Position numbers and translations under genes: made by a program. From the NCBI RefSeq assembly GCF_000518605.1, contig NZ_JADX01000014.1, positions 157,589 to 221,588 of the forward strand: a stretch of DNA of 64,000 nt, read 5' to 3'. This document shows positions 29,090-38,910 of this stretch, one piece after another (the first letter of the stretch is position 1; each line of letters begins with the position of its first letter). Under the pieces are notes generated by a model. It saw only the letters and a program-made list of their open reading frames with translations. It had not been told where the DNA came from and did not search any database. The DNA is from Shewanella fidelis ATCC BAA-318. GTDB lineage: Bacteria > Pseudomonadota > Gammaproteobacteria > Enterobacterales > Shewanellaceae.

Positions 29090-29263
29090 CTATTCAGCCA
29101 AAGGCTCTGCTTTGTTTTCTAATAAAACTGGAATGCCATCATTGATAGGATAAGCCAATTTGTCAGCCTTACAGATCAGCTGCTGTGCTTCTTTGTTGTA
29201 TTCAAGTTTGCCTTTACACACTGGACACGCAACGATTTCGAGTAATTTTTTATCAAATGCCAT
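29090..29263 (-). CDS. ycaR: Trm112/YcaR-family small zinc-ribbon-like protein
   Basis: 57 residues: [20 protein letters not shown], then a CK pair near residues 31-32, and the conserved ending [14 protein letters not shown]. This matches YcaR/UPF0434 (E. coli MDHRLLEIIACPVCNGKL ... [12 protein letters not shown]). Two CxxC-type cysteines remain at 13 and 16 and one at 31. Trm112-like proteins partner methyltransferases in eukaryotes and archaea; the bacterial role is unclear. It starts 11 bp after lpxK. In E. coli it lies between lpxK and kdsB; kdsB is missing here. Confidence 0.92.
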   Translation of the reverse strand: MAFDKKLLEIVACPVCKGKLEYNKEAQQLICKADKLAYPINDGIPVLLENKAEPLAE

Positions 29264-29274
29264 TTTGAATGCCT

Positions 29275-30279
29275 TTACTTATCTGCTACTAGCTTATTAA
29301 TTTTCGCCAATAGTTGTTTATCAAATGAGGAAGATAGCTTCGCATCAACTGCGAGATACCACCAGTTATCTTTTGCAAAATCGCGACATTTCACCGCATC
29401 TTTTTCTGTCATCACTAACAAACGACCACTTGCTAGCTCATCTAATACGCTCTCGCTGTAGCGACTGTGATCATCAAATGCCTGTGTTTGACTAACTTGA
29501 TAACCCTGCTCTATCAATGAATTAAAAAAACGCTGTGGGTTACCAATGCCAGCCATGGCGACTAAAGCATCATTAACCGTTGGCGCACAGGCTTCACTTG
29601 TTGTAGAGACCGGCAGCCACTTAGTGGGTTGAAGCTGCATGCTTTGCTCATTGGCAAAAGTTGCTGTAGTGCTATTACTTACGCCATTAACGATCACTTG
29701 ATCGACACTCTGTAAACGCCATGCACCTTCACGTAGTGGCCCTGCAGGCAATAACATGCCATTACCAAGACCACGCTCACCATCCAATATAACTAGCTCG
29801 ATATCTCGCACGAGTTGATAATGTTGTAATCCATCATCACTAATAATAATGTCTACATCAAAATCAGATAATAATTTTTGAGCCGCATCGACACGTTTTG
29901 CGCCAACAACCATAGGGACTTGGGTACGTGCAACTATCATTGCTGGTTCATCGCCAACATTCATAGCTAAGTCGCCAGGTCTTACCGCGCGAACGCCTTC
30001 GATATCAACACCATAACCACGACTAATTACACCTGGCTTAAACCCTTGCTTGCGCAGTAGCTCAATAAGATAAATCACCATTGGTGTTTTACCACTACCA
30101 CCTACAGTTATATTACCAACAATAATCACAGGTACAGGCAACTTAGTCGCTTGTTTTAGTCCAAACTTAAAAAGCTGGCGTCTTACACCTGTAATAACCG
30201 CAAACAGCAATGACAAAGGCCAAAGCAAAAATCTCAGTGGATGACCTTGATACCATAATTTATTAACCCAAGCCTGCAT
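29275..30279 (-). CDS. lpxK: tetraacyldisaccharide 4'-kinase
   Basis: 334 residues. An N-terminal membrane-associated segment ([18 protein letters not shown]) precedes the P-loop [11 protein letters not shown] at 55-65. Later signatures: [14 protein letters not shown], and [14 protein letters not shown]. LpxK phosphorylates the disaccharide lipid A precursor at the inner membrane. The ATG directly abuts the msbA stop (no gap), so the two are coupled. Confidence 0.96.
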   Translation of the reverse strand: MQAWVNKLWYQGHPLRFLLWPLSLLFAVITGVRRQLFKFGLKQATKLPVPVIIVGNITVGGSGKTPMVIYLIELLRKQGFKPGVISRGYGVDIEGVRAVRPGDLAMNVGDEPAMIVARTQVPMVVGAKRVDAAQKLLSDFDVDIIISDDGLQHYQLVRDIELVILDGERGLGNGMLLPAGPLREGAWRLQSVDQVIVNGVSNSTTATFANEQSMQLQPTKWLPVSTTSEACAPTVNDALVAMAGIGNPQRFFNSLIEQGYQVSQTQAFDDHSRYSESVLDELASGRLLVMTEKDAVKCRDFAKDNWWYLAVDAKLSSSFDKQLLAKINKLVADK

Positions 30280-32103
30280 TTAGCTTCCAAACTGCATCTG
30301 ATATAGATTCGCGTATACGCCGCCTTGCGCCAATAATGTCGCATGATTTCCGCGCTCAACAATCTTGCCTTGATCAACAACCAAGATTTGGTCGGCGCTT
30401 TCAATCGTTGACAAGCGGTGAGCAATGACCACGGAGGTACGGTTCTGACGTAAGTTATCAAGACCTTGCTGAATCGCTTTTTCAGACTCGGTATCAAGCG
30501 CAGAAGTTGCTTCATCAAGAATAAGCACAGGTGCATTACGTAAAATCGCTCTAGCAATAGCAATACGTTGTCTTTGCCCGCCAGAAAGGTTTACGCCATT
30601 CTCACCAATTTGGGTATCTAAGCCTTCAGGTAAAGGCTCGATAAACTCCATAGCATGCGCTAACGTAGCCGCTTCGATGATCTGCTCTCTCGTTGCTACA
30701 CCTGGATAAGCATAAGCAATATTATTGGCAATAGAGTCATTAAATAAGGTGACCTGTTGAGATACTAAAGCCACCTGACTACGCAAATTTGTAAGTTTGA
30801 AGTCATCAATATTATGGCCATCAAGGGTAATTTCACCTGCACTTAAGCCAGTATAAAAACGTGTAACTAAGCTCGCAATCGTGGACTTGCCGGAGCCTGA
30901 GCGGCCAACTAAAGCCAGAGTTTGACCTTGCTCAACCTTAAAGTCGATCCCATTTAATGCCAGTTTCTCTTGACCTGGGTAGCTAAAGTCAACTTGATTG
31001 AATGCTAAGTCACCTTTTACTCGCTCAACTTCATAGGTTCCTTTGTCACTTTCTGGTTCTGTATCAAGTAATTCAAAGACCGTTGTACAAGCAGCAATAC
31101 CGCGCTGAAATTCAGCGTTCACCCGGGTCAAGTTTTTAATAGGTTGCAACATAGCTAGCATTGCAGCCAAAATTGTTGCAAAAGTACCGGCAGTGAGCTC
31201 ATCTTTCATGCTATCTAAGCTGGCAGCATAGAGCACAAAAGCTAAAGCAAACGAGCCAATAATCATAACCAAAGGCTGGCTGATTGCTTGTGCTGTCGCA
31301 AGCTTCATTGTTTGATAGCGATTTTGATTGTTTACTTTAGCGAAGCGCTCGGCTTCAGTCTGTTGACCACCAAAAGACAACACATTCTTATGGCCTTTGA
31401 TCATTTGTTCTGTCGCAGCAGTAACCCCGCCCATGGCAGTTTGAATTTGCTTGGATACTTTACGGAAACGACGACTCACGACAGTGATCACTAAGCCAAT
31501 AATCGGGCCAACGACTAAAATGACTAAAGACAATTTCCAAGAAAAGTAAAACATGATCGTTATCATGCCGATCACAGTAATACTATCGCGAACAATAGTA
31601 ATCAATGCGCTACCTGACGCTCGGGCGATCTGTTCAGTGTCATAGGTCACCCGGGAAATAAGATTACCGGTATTTTCTTTATCCATATAGCTAACGGGCA
31701 GTGTCAGGTAATGTTCAAAAACTTCTTGACGCATGTCCATTATCACCCGCGCACTCATATAAGAGATGCAATAAGTCGATAGGAAATTGGCCAAACCGCG
31801 CAATGAAAATAAGCCGATAACGACTAAAGGAGCGATAAGCAAGACATCATTATCGGAATTGAAACCGGCTCCAGTACCAAAATCGATACTGCCAAATCCA
31901 CCCGTTGCTTGGGCTGCTTGTCCAGCCTGACCACCAAAGCCTTCATCAATAAAGGGTTTAATCACCGCGATAAAGGTTGCATCTACAAGGGCATACATAG
32001 CTAGGCCGAAAATGGCTAAAGCAAGCACTGCTTTAAGTGGCTTTAAATAACCAAGTAAACGCTTAAATACAGTCCAAACTTCACTTTTAGAAGATGTTGT
32101 CAT
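30280..32103 (-). CDS. msbA: lipid A export permease/ATP-binding protein
   Basis: 607 residues: a six-helix ABC exporter membrane domain (to ~340) fused to a nucleotide-binding domain with Walker A GRSGSGKST (about 382), signature LSGGQRQRIAIARA and Walker B LILDEATSALD. It is slightly longer than E. coli MsbA (582), owing to a Gly/Ala/Gln-rich insertion in the first periplasmic loop (GFGGQAGQAAQATGGFGSID). It flips core-lipid A across the inner membrane. Position before lpxK is conserved. Confidence 0.96.
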   Translation of the reverse strand: MTTSSKSEVWTVFKRLLGYLKPLKAVLALAIFGLAMYALVDATFIAVIKPFIDEGFGGQAGQAAQATGGFGSIDFGTGAGFNSDNDVLLIAPLVVIGLFSLRGLANFLSTYCISYMSARVIMDMRQEVFEHYLTLPVSYMDKENTGNLISRVTYDTEQIARASGSALITIVRDSITVIGMITIMFYFSWKLSLVILVVGPIIGLVITVVSRRFRKVSKQIQTAMGGVTAATEQMIKGHKNVLSFGGQQTEAERFAKVNNQNRYQTMKLATAQAISQPLVMIIGSFALAFVLYAASLDSMKDELTAGTFATILAAMLAMLQPIKNLTRVNAEFQRGIAACTTVFELLDTEPESDKGTYEVERVKGDLAFNQVDFSYPGQEKLALNGIDFKVEQGQTLALVGRSGSGKSTIASLVTRFYTGLSAGEITLDGHNIDDFKLTNLRSQVALVSQQVTLFNDSIANNIAYAYPGVATREQIIEAATLAHAMEFIEPLPEGLDTQIGENGVNLSGGQRQRIAIARAILRNAPVLILDEATSALDTESEKAIQQGLDNLRQNRTSVVIAHRLSTIESADQILVVDQGKIVERGNHATLLAQGGVYANLYQMQFGS

Positions 32104-32135
32104 TGAGAAATTAACATATTGGCAAAAGAAGCATT

Positions 32136-34541
32136 CTACTCTGGATTTTGCATCTGACCAAACCTAAACACTCGGTTATACCAAAATGGGGCAAAATCCG
32201 TACGATATGTATTCAATTTCATCGTTCGCTGATTAAATAAGATACTTACCTGCCCGTCTATACCTGTTGTGACCATCTCTATCTCGCGCTGCCGATATCG
32301 ATCAACGACTTCTTCCCTTGGAAAGCCGTAGCGATTATTAAAGCCTGCAGCAAACACCGCTACCTGAGGCATGACTGCATCTATAAACTCAGCACTGGAA
32401 GAGGTATTACTACCATGATGAGGTGCTATCAATACCGAACTTTGTAACCATTTAGGCTCGATAGTAGCAACTAACGCCTGCTCTACTGGCTTTTCAATAT
32501 CCCCTGTCAGCAATAAGCTATGTTCCGTACTGCTAACACGCAGAACACAAGAACCGTTATTCCCCTTACTAGGCTCTTTAGGTGCAATAAAATCAAGACT
32601 AAGTGACTGCCATTTAACTTGTTTTGGCCGGCAATCATTAATTAAGAACTTGGTAGTAGAAGTGCTTTGCCAGTCTAGCGAGCTGTTCATTCGCTGAAAA
32701 TGAAAGTCAGCAATAACCTTTACATCAGGGTACCTATCAACAATGTAATTGGCGCCACCAGCATGATCATTATCGCTATGACTAAGGATCAAAAAGTCTA
32801 ACTGGCGAATACCTTTGCTGATTAAAAATGGCTCTAACACACGCGCTGCATAACTGAAATCTCGTCCATAACGAGCCCCGGTATCATAAACAATTGCACG
32901 CTTGTTTTGCTCTATCACTACCGATAGTCCTTGGCCAACGTCCAATACGTGAACTTGCCAACGTTTGTTGAGCTGTGGCGAAAATAATGTCATCCCGATA
33001 TGAAATAATAAAGGCAACAACATCACAGATAGTACTAGCCGCCACTGAGTACTTTTACTATTAATCAGCAAAAAACAACCAATGCAGGCGATGATCGCTG
33101 CAGCAATCAGATCATCAGATAACACCAACCACGAATAACCAAAGTCGCCAGTTATCGATAAAATCCAGAGTACCGGTTCCATTAACAGTGCAGCCAAATC
33201 AAAAACTGAAGTAACACTCAAGCCAAATAAGTTAAAAAACATAAAACAGATCAGCGAAAATAAGCTCAATGGGATCAATATGAAACTAAACCAAGGCACT
33301 AACAGCATATTGACAACGACACTAACAACTGAAGTTCCCGCAAAGAAGATCGCTTGAATTACCCCAAGTGCAACAATTAATCGCCATTGCAGCGCCCAAA
33401 ACATCTTGATGCCGTTATAAACTTTTTCTCTTAATCGCTGCTTACCCTTTGTCGATTCTGCCGTACTCTGTTGTGTTTGATTGGTTGATATCGATAAACC
33501 AGTATCCAACTTGGCAAACCGAGATAAGGTTAATAAGATGATGGCCAGCGCAGTAAAAGAAAGCCAGAAACTTGCACTTAATACGCAAAAAGGATCCAGC
33601 AATAAGATGATAAACAGTGCATATAACAATCGCTCCCAACTCGATGAATGGCGGCTTAATACACTAAAAAGAATAAAGCCAAGCAACATTATCAATGCCC
33701 GTTGAGTTGAAACAGAAAAGCCCGCCAAATACGCATAACAAACAGCCCCAACAGCAGAGATAAGCAAACATATAGCCCAGTTACGCCGACTATTAACGGG
33801 CAAAATCCGATAAAGTGCCGTTCTTGCCAACAAAAGTAACCAAGCAGATACAACCGATAAGTGCAGTCCGGAAATTGCAAACAGGTGGCCGGCTCCACTG
33901 ACCCGAAGTTGTTGCCAGCGGCTATCACTGATTAAAGATTTATCACCAGCAACCAATGCAAGTAGCAGATCACCACTAGCATATGACTCCAGCACAGGTT
34001 TGAGTTTTGCTATTAATCTCGAACGATAAGATGGGTTATTTGCGATCAGCTGACCACTAATTACCGTTCCCTTGGCTACAATATGTTGAGCAAGAAAGTA
34101 TCTTTGTTGATTAAAGCCGCCTTGATTCAAAATGCTGGTAATGGGTTTTGGCTTTATCGTTAATTGCCATCGTTGACCAACGCTGACTAGCGGGGGCAGT
34201 TTCCAGAATAACCGCAGTTTCGCAGCAGGCATGTGTGATGAATTTGCCCCTAAAAGGACGAGATCAGCACTAATCCAGTCGCGATTTGAGCTAACTAATG
34301 ATACTATCTCGCCCTCGATCTTAAGTGTTTTACTTGGTTCGCTAATGTTCCAGCTCATTAATAATGAATAAAAAACACTACTCCAGCCTATAGCTAATAG
34401 GCTTCCGGCGATAAATGGAAACCGCCGACAGGCTGTAATAACCACTACGATTAAAAAAGGTAGGATGTATAGACTAACCAAGGATGGCCAGAACATTGTA
34501 GATACAATGGTGATGCAGTAGCCGCACATAAATCTATTCAT
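32136..34541 (-). CDS. comEC: DNA internalization/competence protein ComEC/Rec2
   Basis: 801 residues. N-terminal membrane helices with an OB-fold-like periplasmic region, the competence membrane domain (around 210-500, with GHLFAISGLHLSVVSAW), and a C-terminal metallo-beta-lactamase-like domain: HVLDVGQGLSVVI, DTGARYGRDFS, SHSDNDHAGG (the metal-binding motif) and LIAPHHGSNTSSS. ComEC forms the inner-membrane channel for single-stranded DNA in natural transformation. It precedes msbA by 32 bp and is divergent from the DUF2062 gene with only 32 bp between start codons. Confidence 0.94.
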   Translation of the reverse strand: MNRFMCGYCITIVSTMFWPSLVSLYILPFLIVVVITACRRFPFIAGSLLAIGWSSVFYSLLMSWNISEPSKTLKIEGEIVSLVSSNRDWISADLVLLGANSSHMPAAKLRLFWKLPPLVSVGQRWQLTIKPKPITSILNQGGFNQQRYFLAQHIVAKGTVISGQLIANNPSYRSRLIAKLKPVLESYASGDLLLALVAGDKSLISDSRWQQLRVSGAGHLFAISGLHLSVVSAWLLLLARTALYRILPVNSRRNWAICLLISAVGAVCYAYLAGFSVSTQRALIMLLGFILFSVLSRHSSSWERLLYALFIILLLDPFCVLSASFWLSFTALAIILLTLSRFAKLDTGLSISTNQTQQSTAESTKGKQRLREKVYNGIKMFWALQWRLIVALGVIQAIFFAGTSVVSVVVNMLLVPWFSFILIPLSLFSLICFMFFNLFGLSVTSVFDLAALLMEPVLWILSITGDFGYSWLVLSDDLIAAAIIACIGCFLLINSKSTQWRLVLSVMLLPLLFHIGMTLFSPQLNKRWQVHVLDVGQGLSVVIEQNKRAIVYDTGARYGRDFSYAARVLEPFLISKGIRQLDFLILSHSDNDHAGGANYIVDRYPDVKVIADFHFQRMNSSLDWQSTSTTKFLINDCRPKQVKWQSLSLDFIAPKEPSKGNNGSCVLRVSSTEHSLLLTGDIEKPVEQALVATIEPKWLQSSVLIAPHHGSNTSSSAEFIDAVMPQVAVFAAGFNNRYGFPREEVVDRYRQREIEMVTTGIDGQVSILFNQRTMKLNTYRTDFAPFWYNRVFRFGQMQNPE

Positions 34542-34573
34542 AGTGCATTAAGTTAAGACAGCAAATAGAAGTT

Positions 34574-35080
34574 ATGCCAAAAAAATTTATTGAAAAATTT
34601 ATGCCAAAACCTGAAACATTGCGCGAACATAAACACCTGCGCATGTTTGGAGATCTACTTTTAAAGCCCAATTTATGGACGCTAAACCGTCACTCAGCCC
34701 CTGGTGCATTTGCCGTAGGCTTATTTGTTGCATGGATCCCCATGCCCTTTCAAATGGTACTCGCTGCCGCATTAGCAATACTGTTTAATGTTAATCTACC
34801 ACTGGCGGTGGCATTAGTGTGGATCACCAATCCAATTACTATGCCCTTTATGTTTTATATCGCCTACTTGCTCGGAGCGACAATACTAGGCCATGAGCCA
34901 CAAGCGTTTAACTTCGAAGCCAGCTGGCATTGGGTTCAAGCATCCCTTGAAACTATAGGCCCACCATTTTTATTAGGCTGTATCGTGCTAGCAGTTGTAT
35001 TTGCAGTGTTGGGATATTTTCTTATTAATACCCTTTGGAAGTATTCAGTACTGTTTAAATGGAAGAATCGTTATAAGTAA
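34574..35080 (+). CDS. DUF2062 family membrane protein
   Basis: 168 residues. Positively charged N-terminus, then three hydrophobic segments (~45-70, ~75-105, ~125-155). The family signature APGAFAVGLFVAWIPMPFQM followed by WITNPITMPFMFYIAYLLG is typical of DUF2062, seen in proteobacteria next to comEC/rec2. Function is unknown; an inner-membrane location is inferred from hydrophobicity. Followed by a terminator shared with the opposing peptidase gene. Confidence 0.9.
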   Translation: MPKKFIEKFMPKPETLREHKHLRMFGDLLLKPNLWTLNRHSAPGAFAVGLFVAWIPMPFQMVLAAALAILFNVNLPLAVALVWITNPITMPFMFYIAYLLGATILGHEPQAFNFEASWHWVQASLETIGPPFLLGCIVLAVVFAVLGYFLINTLWKYSVLFKWKNRYK

Positions 35081-35102
35081 TCGCTTCATGCATCAAAAAA
35101 TC

Positions 35103-35129
35103 AAAAAGCAGTCTAATGACTGCTTTTTT
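35103..35129. terminator. bidirectional terminator between DUF2062 and the M23 peptidase gene
   Basis: AGCAGTC (35107-35113) pairs with GACTGCT (35118-35124) over TAAT, with an A-run before and a T-run after. Confidence 0.88.
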
Positions 35130-35136
35130 ATTGCGC

Positions 35137-35970
35137 TTACTGTTTGGCGACAACACTTTTCATGGATGGCACAACCGTCTCAGGATCTAAGCGAACTTGA
35201 TACCAGTTAATTCGCCAATCAAGATGTGGCCCAGTTGAGCGACCCGTAGAGCCGACTTCAGCGACTTTATCGCCCTGTTTCACAAGCTGGCCCGGCTGCA
35301 CATACAACTTACTTAAATGTAAAAAGCTTGAGCTAACACCGTAACCGTGGTCAATAATCATAGTGCCGCCAGAATAAAACATATCCGGCACAGAAAGCGA
35401 AATGACACCATCAGCCGGAGCCACAACAACAGTGCCAGTTTTTGCTGCAATATCAACACCATAATGTGGTGTACCCGGCTTACCGTTATAAATACGCTGA
35501 CTACCGTATACTCCCGATATTCTGCCAGTCAACGGCCATATAAATTGCTGAGTAAACGCATCACTAGCAGTAAACTGAGAGCGTGCTTGCTTTACCTGTT
35601 TTGAATCTTGTGCCGCCCTAGCTTGCGCTTTAGGATCCGGCTGCATAATTTTTTTACTGATCCCGGTAATATTTTGGATCTTATACTCGCGAGTGTTAAT
35701 TTTTAACGGCTTAAGCTCGGTCAAACCATCGGGATAAACCAGCTTCAACATCTGTTCGCTTTGGGCGTCACGTGCAAATCCAAACACAAACTGACCTTGT
35801 GGATTAACCTTTATGGCTTGATCGTTGAGAAACACTTGAGTACCAGGCTGAACTTTTGCTCTGATCAGAGCGCCTTGAGACAATTCGCCATTTAATTCAA
35901 CTGCAGCATTAGCGTGCATTGCCATACTGGAAAGTACACCGGTTAATATAATCTGTACTATTGGTCTCAA
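35137..35970 (-). CDS. secreted M23/LytM-domain peptidase-like protein
   Basis: 277 residues with a signal peptide (cleavage about ANA-AVE, residue 22), an N-terminal beta domain, a charged linker (~110-135), and a C-terminal LytM fold. Zinc motif His169xxxAsp173 (HYGVD) and catalytic-type His218 (HLS) are intact. The usual final HxH motif reads His249-Leu-Asp251, so a zinc-ligand histidine is replaced by aspartate. It probably cuts peptidoglycan cross-links, or regulates an amidase if inactive. Located in the periplasm. Confidence 0.88.
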   Translation of the reverse strand: MRPIVQIILTGVLSSMAMHANAAVELNGELSQGALIRAKVQPGTQVFLNDQAIKVNPQGQFVFGFARDAQSEQMLKLVYPDGLTELKPLKINTREYKIQNITGISKKIMQPDPKAQARAAQDSKQVKQARSQFTASDAFTQQFIWPLTGRISGVYGSQRIYNGKPGTPHYGVDIAAKTGTVVVAPADGVISLSVPDMFYSGGTMIIDHGYGVSSSFLHLSKLYVQPGQLVKQGDKVAEVGSTGRSTGPHLDWRINWYQVRLDPETVVPSMKSVVAKQ

Positions 35971-36040
35971 AGCGACTCCTTATTGCTTTATTAATAGTAA
36001 CCCTGCTTAACGCCATAATGATTAAGCAACTTGTTAAAGA

Positions 36041-36919
36041 CTATTGTGCACTGCGGCTTGCAATAGCTCCCTTACCGACACCTTCATAGGCGATAACTTT
36101 GAAATCGCTGTCAGGCTGTTTATCTGATAACGTTTGCGCCATATAGTCAGCTAACAGCTCTACCGTAGTATCCTGCGGCAAAATATCACAAAGTGCTTTT
36201 GGCATAGCAAGCTGGAAATCACCTTGTGGTGCTTGATAGTGAAAACCAAAATGAGTTTCGTCGTCGATAGCTGTTTGCGCAGAAAGCGCCAATGTTGTTA
36301 CTGAAACCTGATCTTCGACTGTTGCTAAATAAATATCTTGCCAACGCTTAGCCCAATATTCATCCCATTTAGGTGCTGCTACACCATTTTCAAATACCGT
36401 CACAGGGCTACGGTGACCATGAGCGATTCGCTGGCAATTACCATCATGCTTTTTCAAACCGTGGCTATAGTGATAATAAGGACCTGAGTGAATTTCATTT
36501 CTTAATGTAAGTGAAATTGCTTCCACATTATCCGGCAGCACTTCTTTAAGTGCTTGTTGTAAAAACTTATTCACACTTTCAAAATCAATAATTTCACTTG
36601 GGATCAATGCAAATGCTTGTGATGGACAGGCTAAGTGAATATCACCTTTTTGGCTTGAGAAATCCATCCATACTCTATCGGCTTGTTGTTGCCAGCGCAC
36701 ACCACTAAAGGCTGTAGGGATCAGCAAACGATGATCGGCAACATCATCAATAGTATGTTTAATGGTACGTTTTACTTTGGCAAAATCTAAAACCATATTT
36801 TGTTCATCAAGACCGCCATCAAGCAGCACATCAACAATCCAGCTTTCTCCAACCATACCTCTAATCGGGCATAAATAAGAAAAATCTATTACGGTCAAAT
36901 CTTTAACAAACAGTTGCAT
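36041..36919 (-). CDS. two-domain 6-pyruvoyl-tetrahydropterin-synthase-like protein (QueD-related)
   Basis: 292 residues from ATG 36919, which has AGGAG 6 nt upstream; the open frame to 37051 is rejected. The first half has the QueD-like segment GLDEQNMVLDFAKVKRTI ... VADHRLL but no zinc histidines. The second half has HYSHGLKKHDGNCQRIAHGH (zinc HxH and cysteine) and a C-terminal TVELLADYMAQTL ... VIAYEGVG segment, but no clear Asp-His pair. This looks like a tandem PTPS fusion with active-site motifs divided between copies. Single-domain relatives make 6-carboxytetrahydropterin for queuosine or biopterin; the reaction here is not certain. Confidence 0.72.
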   Translation of the reverse strand: MQLFVKDLTVIDFSYLCPIRGMVGESWIVDVLLDGGLDEQNMVLDFAKVKRTIKHTIDDVADHRLLIPTAFSGVRWQQQADRVWMDFSSQKGDIHLACPSQAFALIPSEIIDFESVNKFLQQALKEVLPDNVEAISLTLRNEIHSGPYYHYSHGLKKHDGNCQRIAHGHRSPVTVFENGVAAPKWDEYWAKRWQDIYLATVEDQVSVTTLALSAQTAIDDETHFGFHYQAPQGDFQLAMPKALCDILPQDTTVELLADYMAQTLSDKQPDSDFKVIAYEGVGKGAIASRSAQ

Positions 36920-37104
36920 TTTCGCTCCTAGGTAGAAAAACAGTCTACCTGTCTTAGTCCATACAGCAGTGGCCGCAGGATGAATCATCTTAAAGGCGAG
37001 AAATCGCCCCGTTACACTATTGCAGTAGCTTACATTGAACCGAAGCAACATTCGACTTTTTTAACATTGAGTGCTGGATAAATGTCGTTGTAACAGCGGC
37101 GAGT

Positions 37105-37138
37105 AAAAAACAAAAACCGAGCACTAGGCTCGGTTTTA
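37105..37138 (-). terminator. intrinsic terminator of yejK
   Basis: ACCGAGC (37116-37122) pairs with GCTCGGT (37128-37134); on the minus strand a T-rich run follows. It lies 35 bp beyond the yejK stop and separates it from the pterin-synthase-like gene. Confidence 0.85.
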
Positions 37139-37173
37139 ATTTATAACATATCATCGGCATTCAAAAATGACGA

Positions 37174-38202
37174 CTACTCACCTTTTAGGCGACGATCAAG
37201 CTGATCTTTTAAGTTAGCTGGAACACCTTTAATAATAATCGTGTCTGATACAGGATCGTAAATAACACGCTCACCTAAATGCTGACCATCAAAACTTAAG
37301 GTTACGCCCCCACCAGTGCCAGAGAACTTCTTAAGTTGGCGCAAGGTAGGCTTATCACCAGGAAACTCTTCTGCTAAATCGTAAGAGCCGCTTTGGGCAA
37401 AATCATAAAAAGAATCCATACCTTGATCAGCAAGTTCATCTGCTAAATCTTTTATTTGGATTGAGGCACCTTCGTCACAACGCTCAGTACAGTAATCAAA
37501 TACGCGCTCACGAGCTTGTTGACGCTCATCTTTGGTCAACTCGCTATTACCAACAAAGTCTTCAACAGCATTCATCAATGACTTATTTTGAGCTTTAGTA
37601 TTAACCCCTTCAACACATCCCATGAAATCCAAAAAGAAATCAGCAACTTTACGGCCTGCACGCCCACGAATAAAAGAGATATATTTCTTTGATTCAGGCT
37701 CGGCTTGCCACTCAGTTAAGTCGATACGCGCAGCGAGCTGAACGTTGTTAAGATCTAAGTGAGTATTTTGCGATAACTCCATATCATCAAGGACTGTCAT
37801 TGACGATTTAGCATTTAGCAATGACACGAACAAGTAATCGCTAGTCATATAGGTGTAGCAAGATAACAGTAAGAAGCCTCCGGTACTAAAATCGTATTTA
37901 GCCAGCTCTTCTTGCAATAACTTTCCTGCAATACCTGAAAACTCAACAAAGCCAAGTTCGCCGCTGCGGTATGTTTTTAACGCTTCTTCAAACTTAGTGT
38001 TCGCTTCACCGTCTTCGCCGCTAATACCAAAATGACCAAAACCTTTACCCGCTTTAGTCGTATAGGTTTGATGCAACTCTTCTAGCATCGCCTCAACAGC
38101 TTGACTGTTAAGCAATGGTTGCGGACGTAATCGGCAACTTAGTTGGCCTTCACCATCTTGAATAATCGAATGGATAATGGCTTGTTCGACGTTAATACTC
38201 AT
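37174..38202 (-). CDS. yejK: nucleoid-associated protein NdpA/YejK
   Basis: 342 residues, near the E. coli YejK length (335). Recognised from the N-terminus [21 protein letters not shown], the central SGGFLLLS-like segment ([21 protein letters not shown]), and [24 protein letters not shown]. NdpA proteins bind to the nucleoid in the cytoplasm; the molecular function is poorly defined. It is divergent from yejL, an arrangement known from E. coli. Confidence 0.93.
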   Translation of the reverse strand: MSINVEQAIIHSIIQDGEGQLSCRLRPQPLLNSQAVEAMLEELHQTYTTKAGKGFGHFGISGEDGEANTKFEEALKTYRSGELGFVEFSGIAGKLLQEELAKYDFSTGGFLLLSCYTYMTSDYLFVSLLNAKSSMTVLDDMELSQNTHLDLNNVQLAARIDLTEWQAEPESKKYISFIRGRAGRKVADFFLDFMGCVEGVNTKAQNKSLMNAVEDFVGNSELTKDERQQARERVFDYCTERCDEGASIQIKDLADELADQGMDSFYDFAQSGSYDLAEEFPGDKPTLRQLKKFSGTGGGVTLSFDGQHLGERVIYDPVSDTIIIKGVPANLKDQLDRRLKGE

Positions 38203-38608
38203 TGAGCCTCAATAAAATTTGGCAAGGAGCGCTACACGTTATCGACGCTCTTTAGTGTTTACAATAGTGATATAGATACAGGCTTTAGTGATTTTTTCGC
38301 CTGCTGCTAAGTGGTCAATATCATAACCACAGAGCCGCAATAAATCCATATTTGTTGTTGTGCTTTAGATGGAAAAAACACGTAACGAGCGATGAAAACA
38401 GATCGATTAGCTGCAAGCTCGCCACAAAGCTGCAAGTGATTAAAACAGTGTAAATAGCATGCGGACTTAAACTGACATTGCGATAGCAAACAACAGAAGT
38501 GAAGTTTACGACTTGAATCGTCAAAAAGTACGATAAAAGTGCGGAGCTTCTTGATAAAATCCGTTATTATATGCCGTTAATCAAGATTTAAAGTGAACCT
38601 TTTTAATT

Positions 38609-38827
38609 ATGGCTATTCAATCTAAATACTCTAATGCTCAAGTTGAGTCTATTATCGCTGAATTACTTGCTGTGCTAGATAAGCATCAGTCTCCAACCGA
38701 CTTAAGCTTAATGGCACTCGGTAACTGCGTAACTCACTTATTGCAAAACAAAGTGCCTGCTGAAGCACGTCAAGTTGTCACAGAGCAATTTGCTAAGGCC
38801 TTGTCACAATCAGTAAAACCTAACTAA
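38609..38827 (+). CDS. yejL: YejL family protein (DUF1414)
   Basis: 72 residues, entirely helical in appearance: YSNAQVESIIAELLAVLDKHQSPTDLSLMALGN is the family's signature stretch (described, not quoted in full). Function unknown. It sits 83 bp before yejM and is divergent from yejK. The 406-bp gap 38203-38608 contains only overlapping spurious minus-strand frames; I see no clear promoter hexamers there. Confidence 0.92.
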   Translation: MAIQSKYSNAQVESIIAELLAVLDKHQSPTDLSLMALGNCVTHLLQNKVPAEARQVVTEQFAKALSQSVKPN

Positions 38828-38910
38828 GATACAACGATATTTGGTTTACATCAGTAAAGGTTAAACTTAGGGGTTAACCTTCTACTCGCCTCAACAATAA
38901 ATGGATCAAC

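Noticed and set aside
38307..38524. Two overlapping 60-67 codon minus-strand ORFs between yejK and yejL
   Set aside because: They overlap in different frames, are rich in Cys/His without a pattern, have no SD, and look like chance frames.
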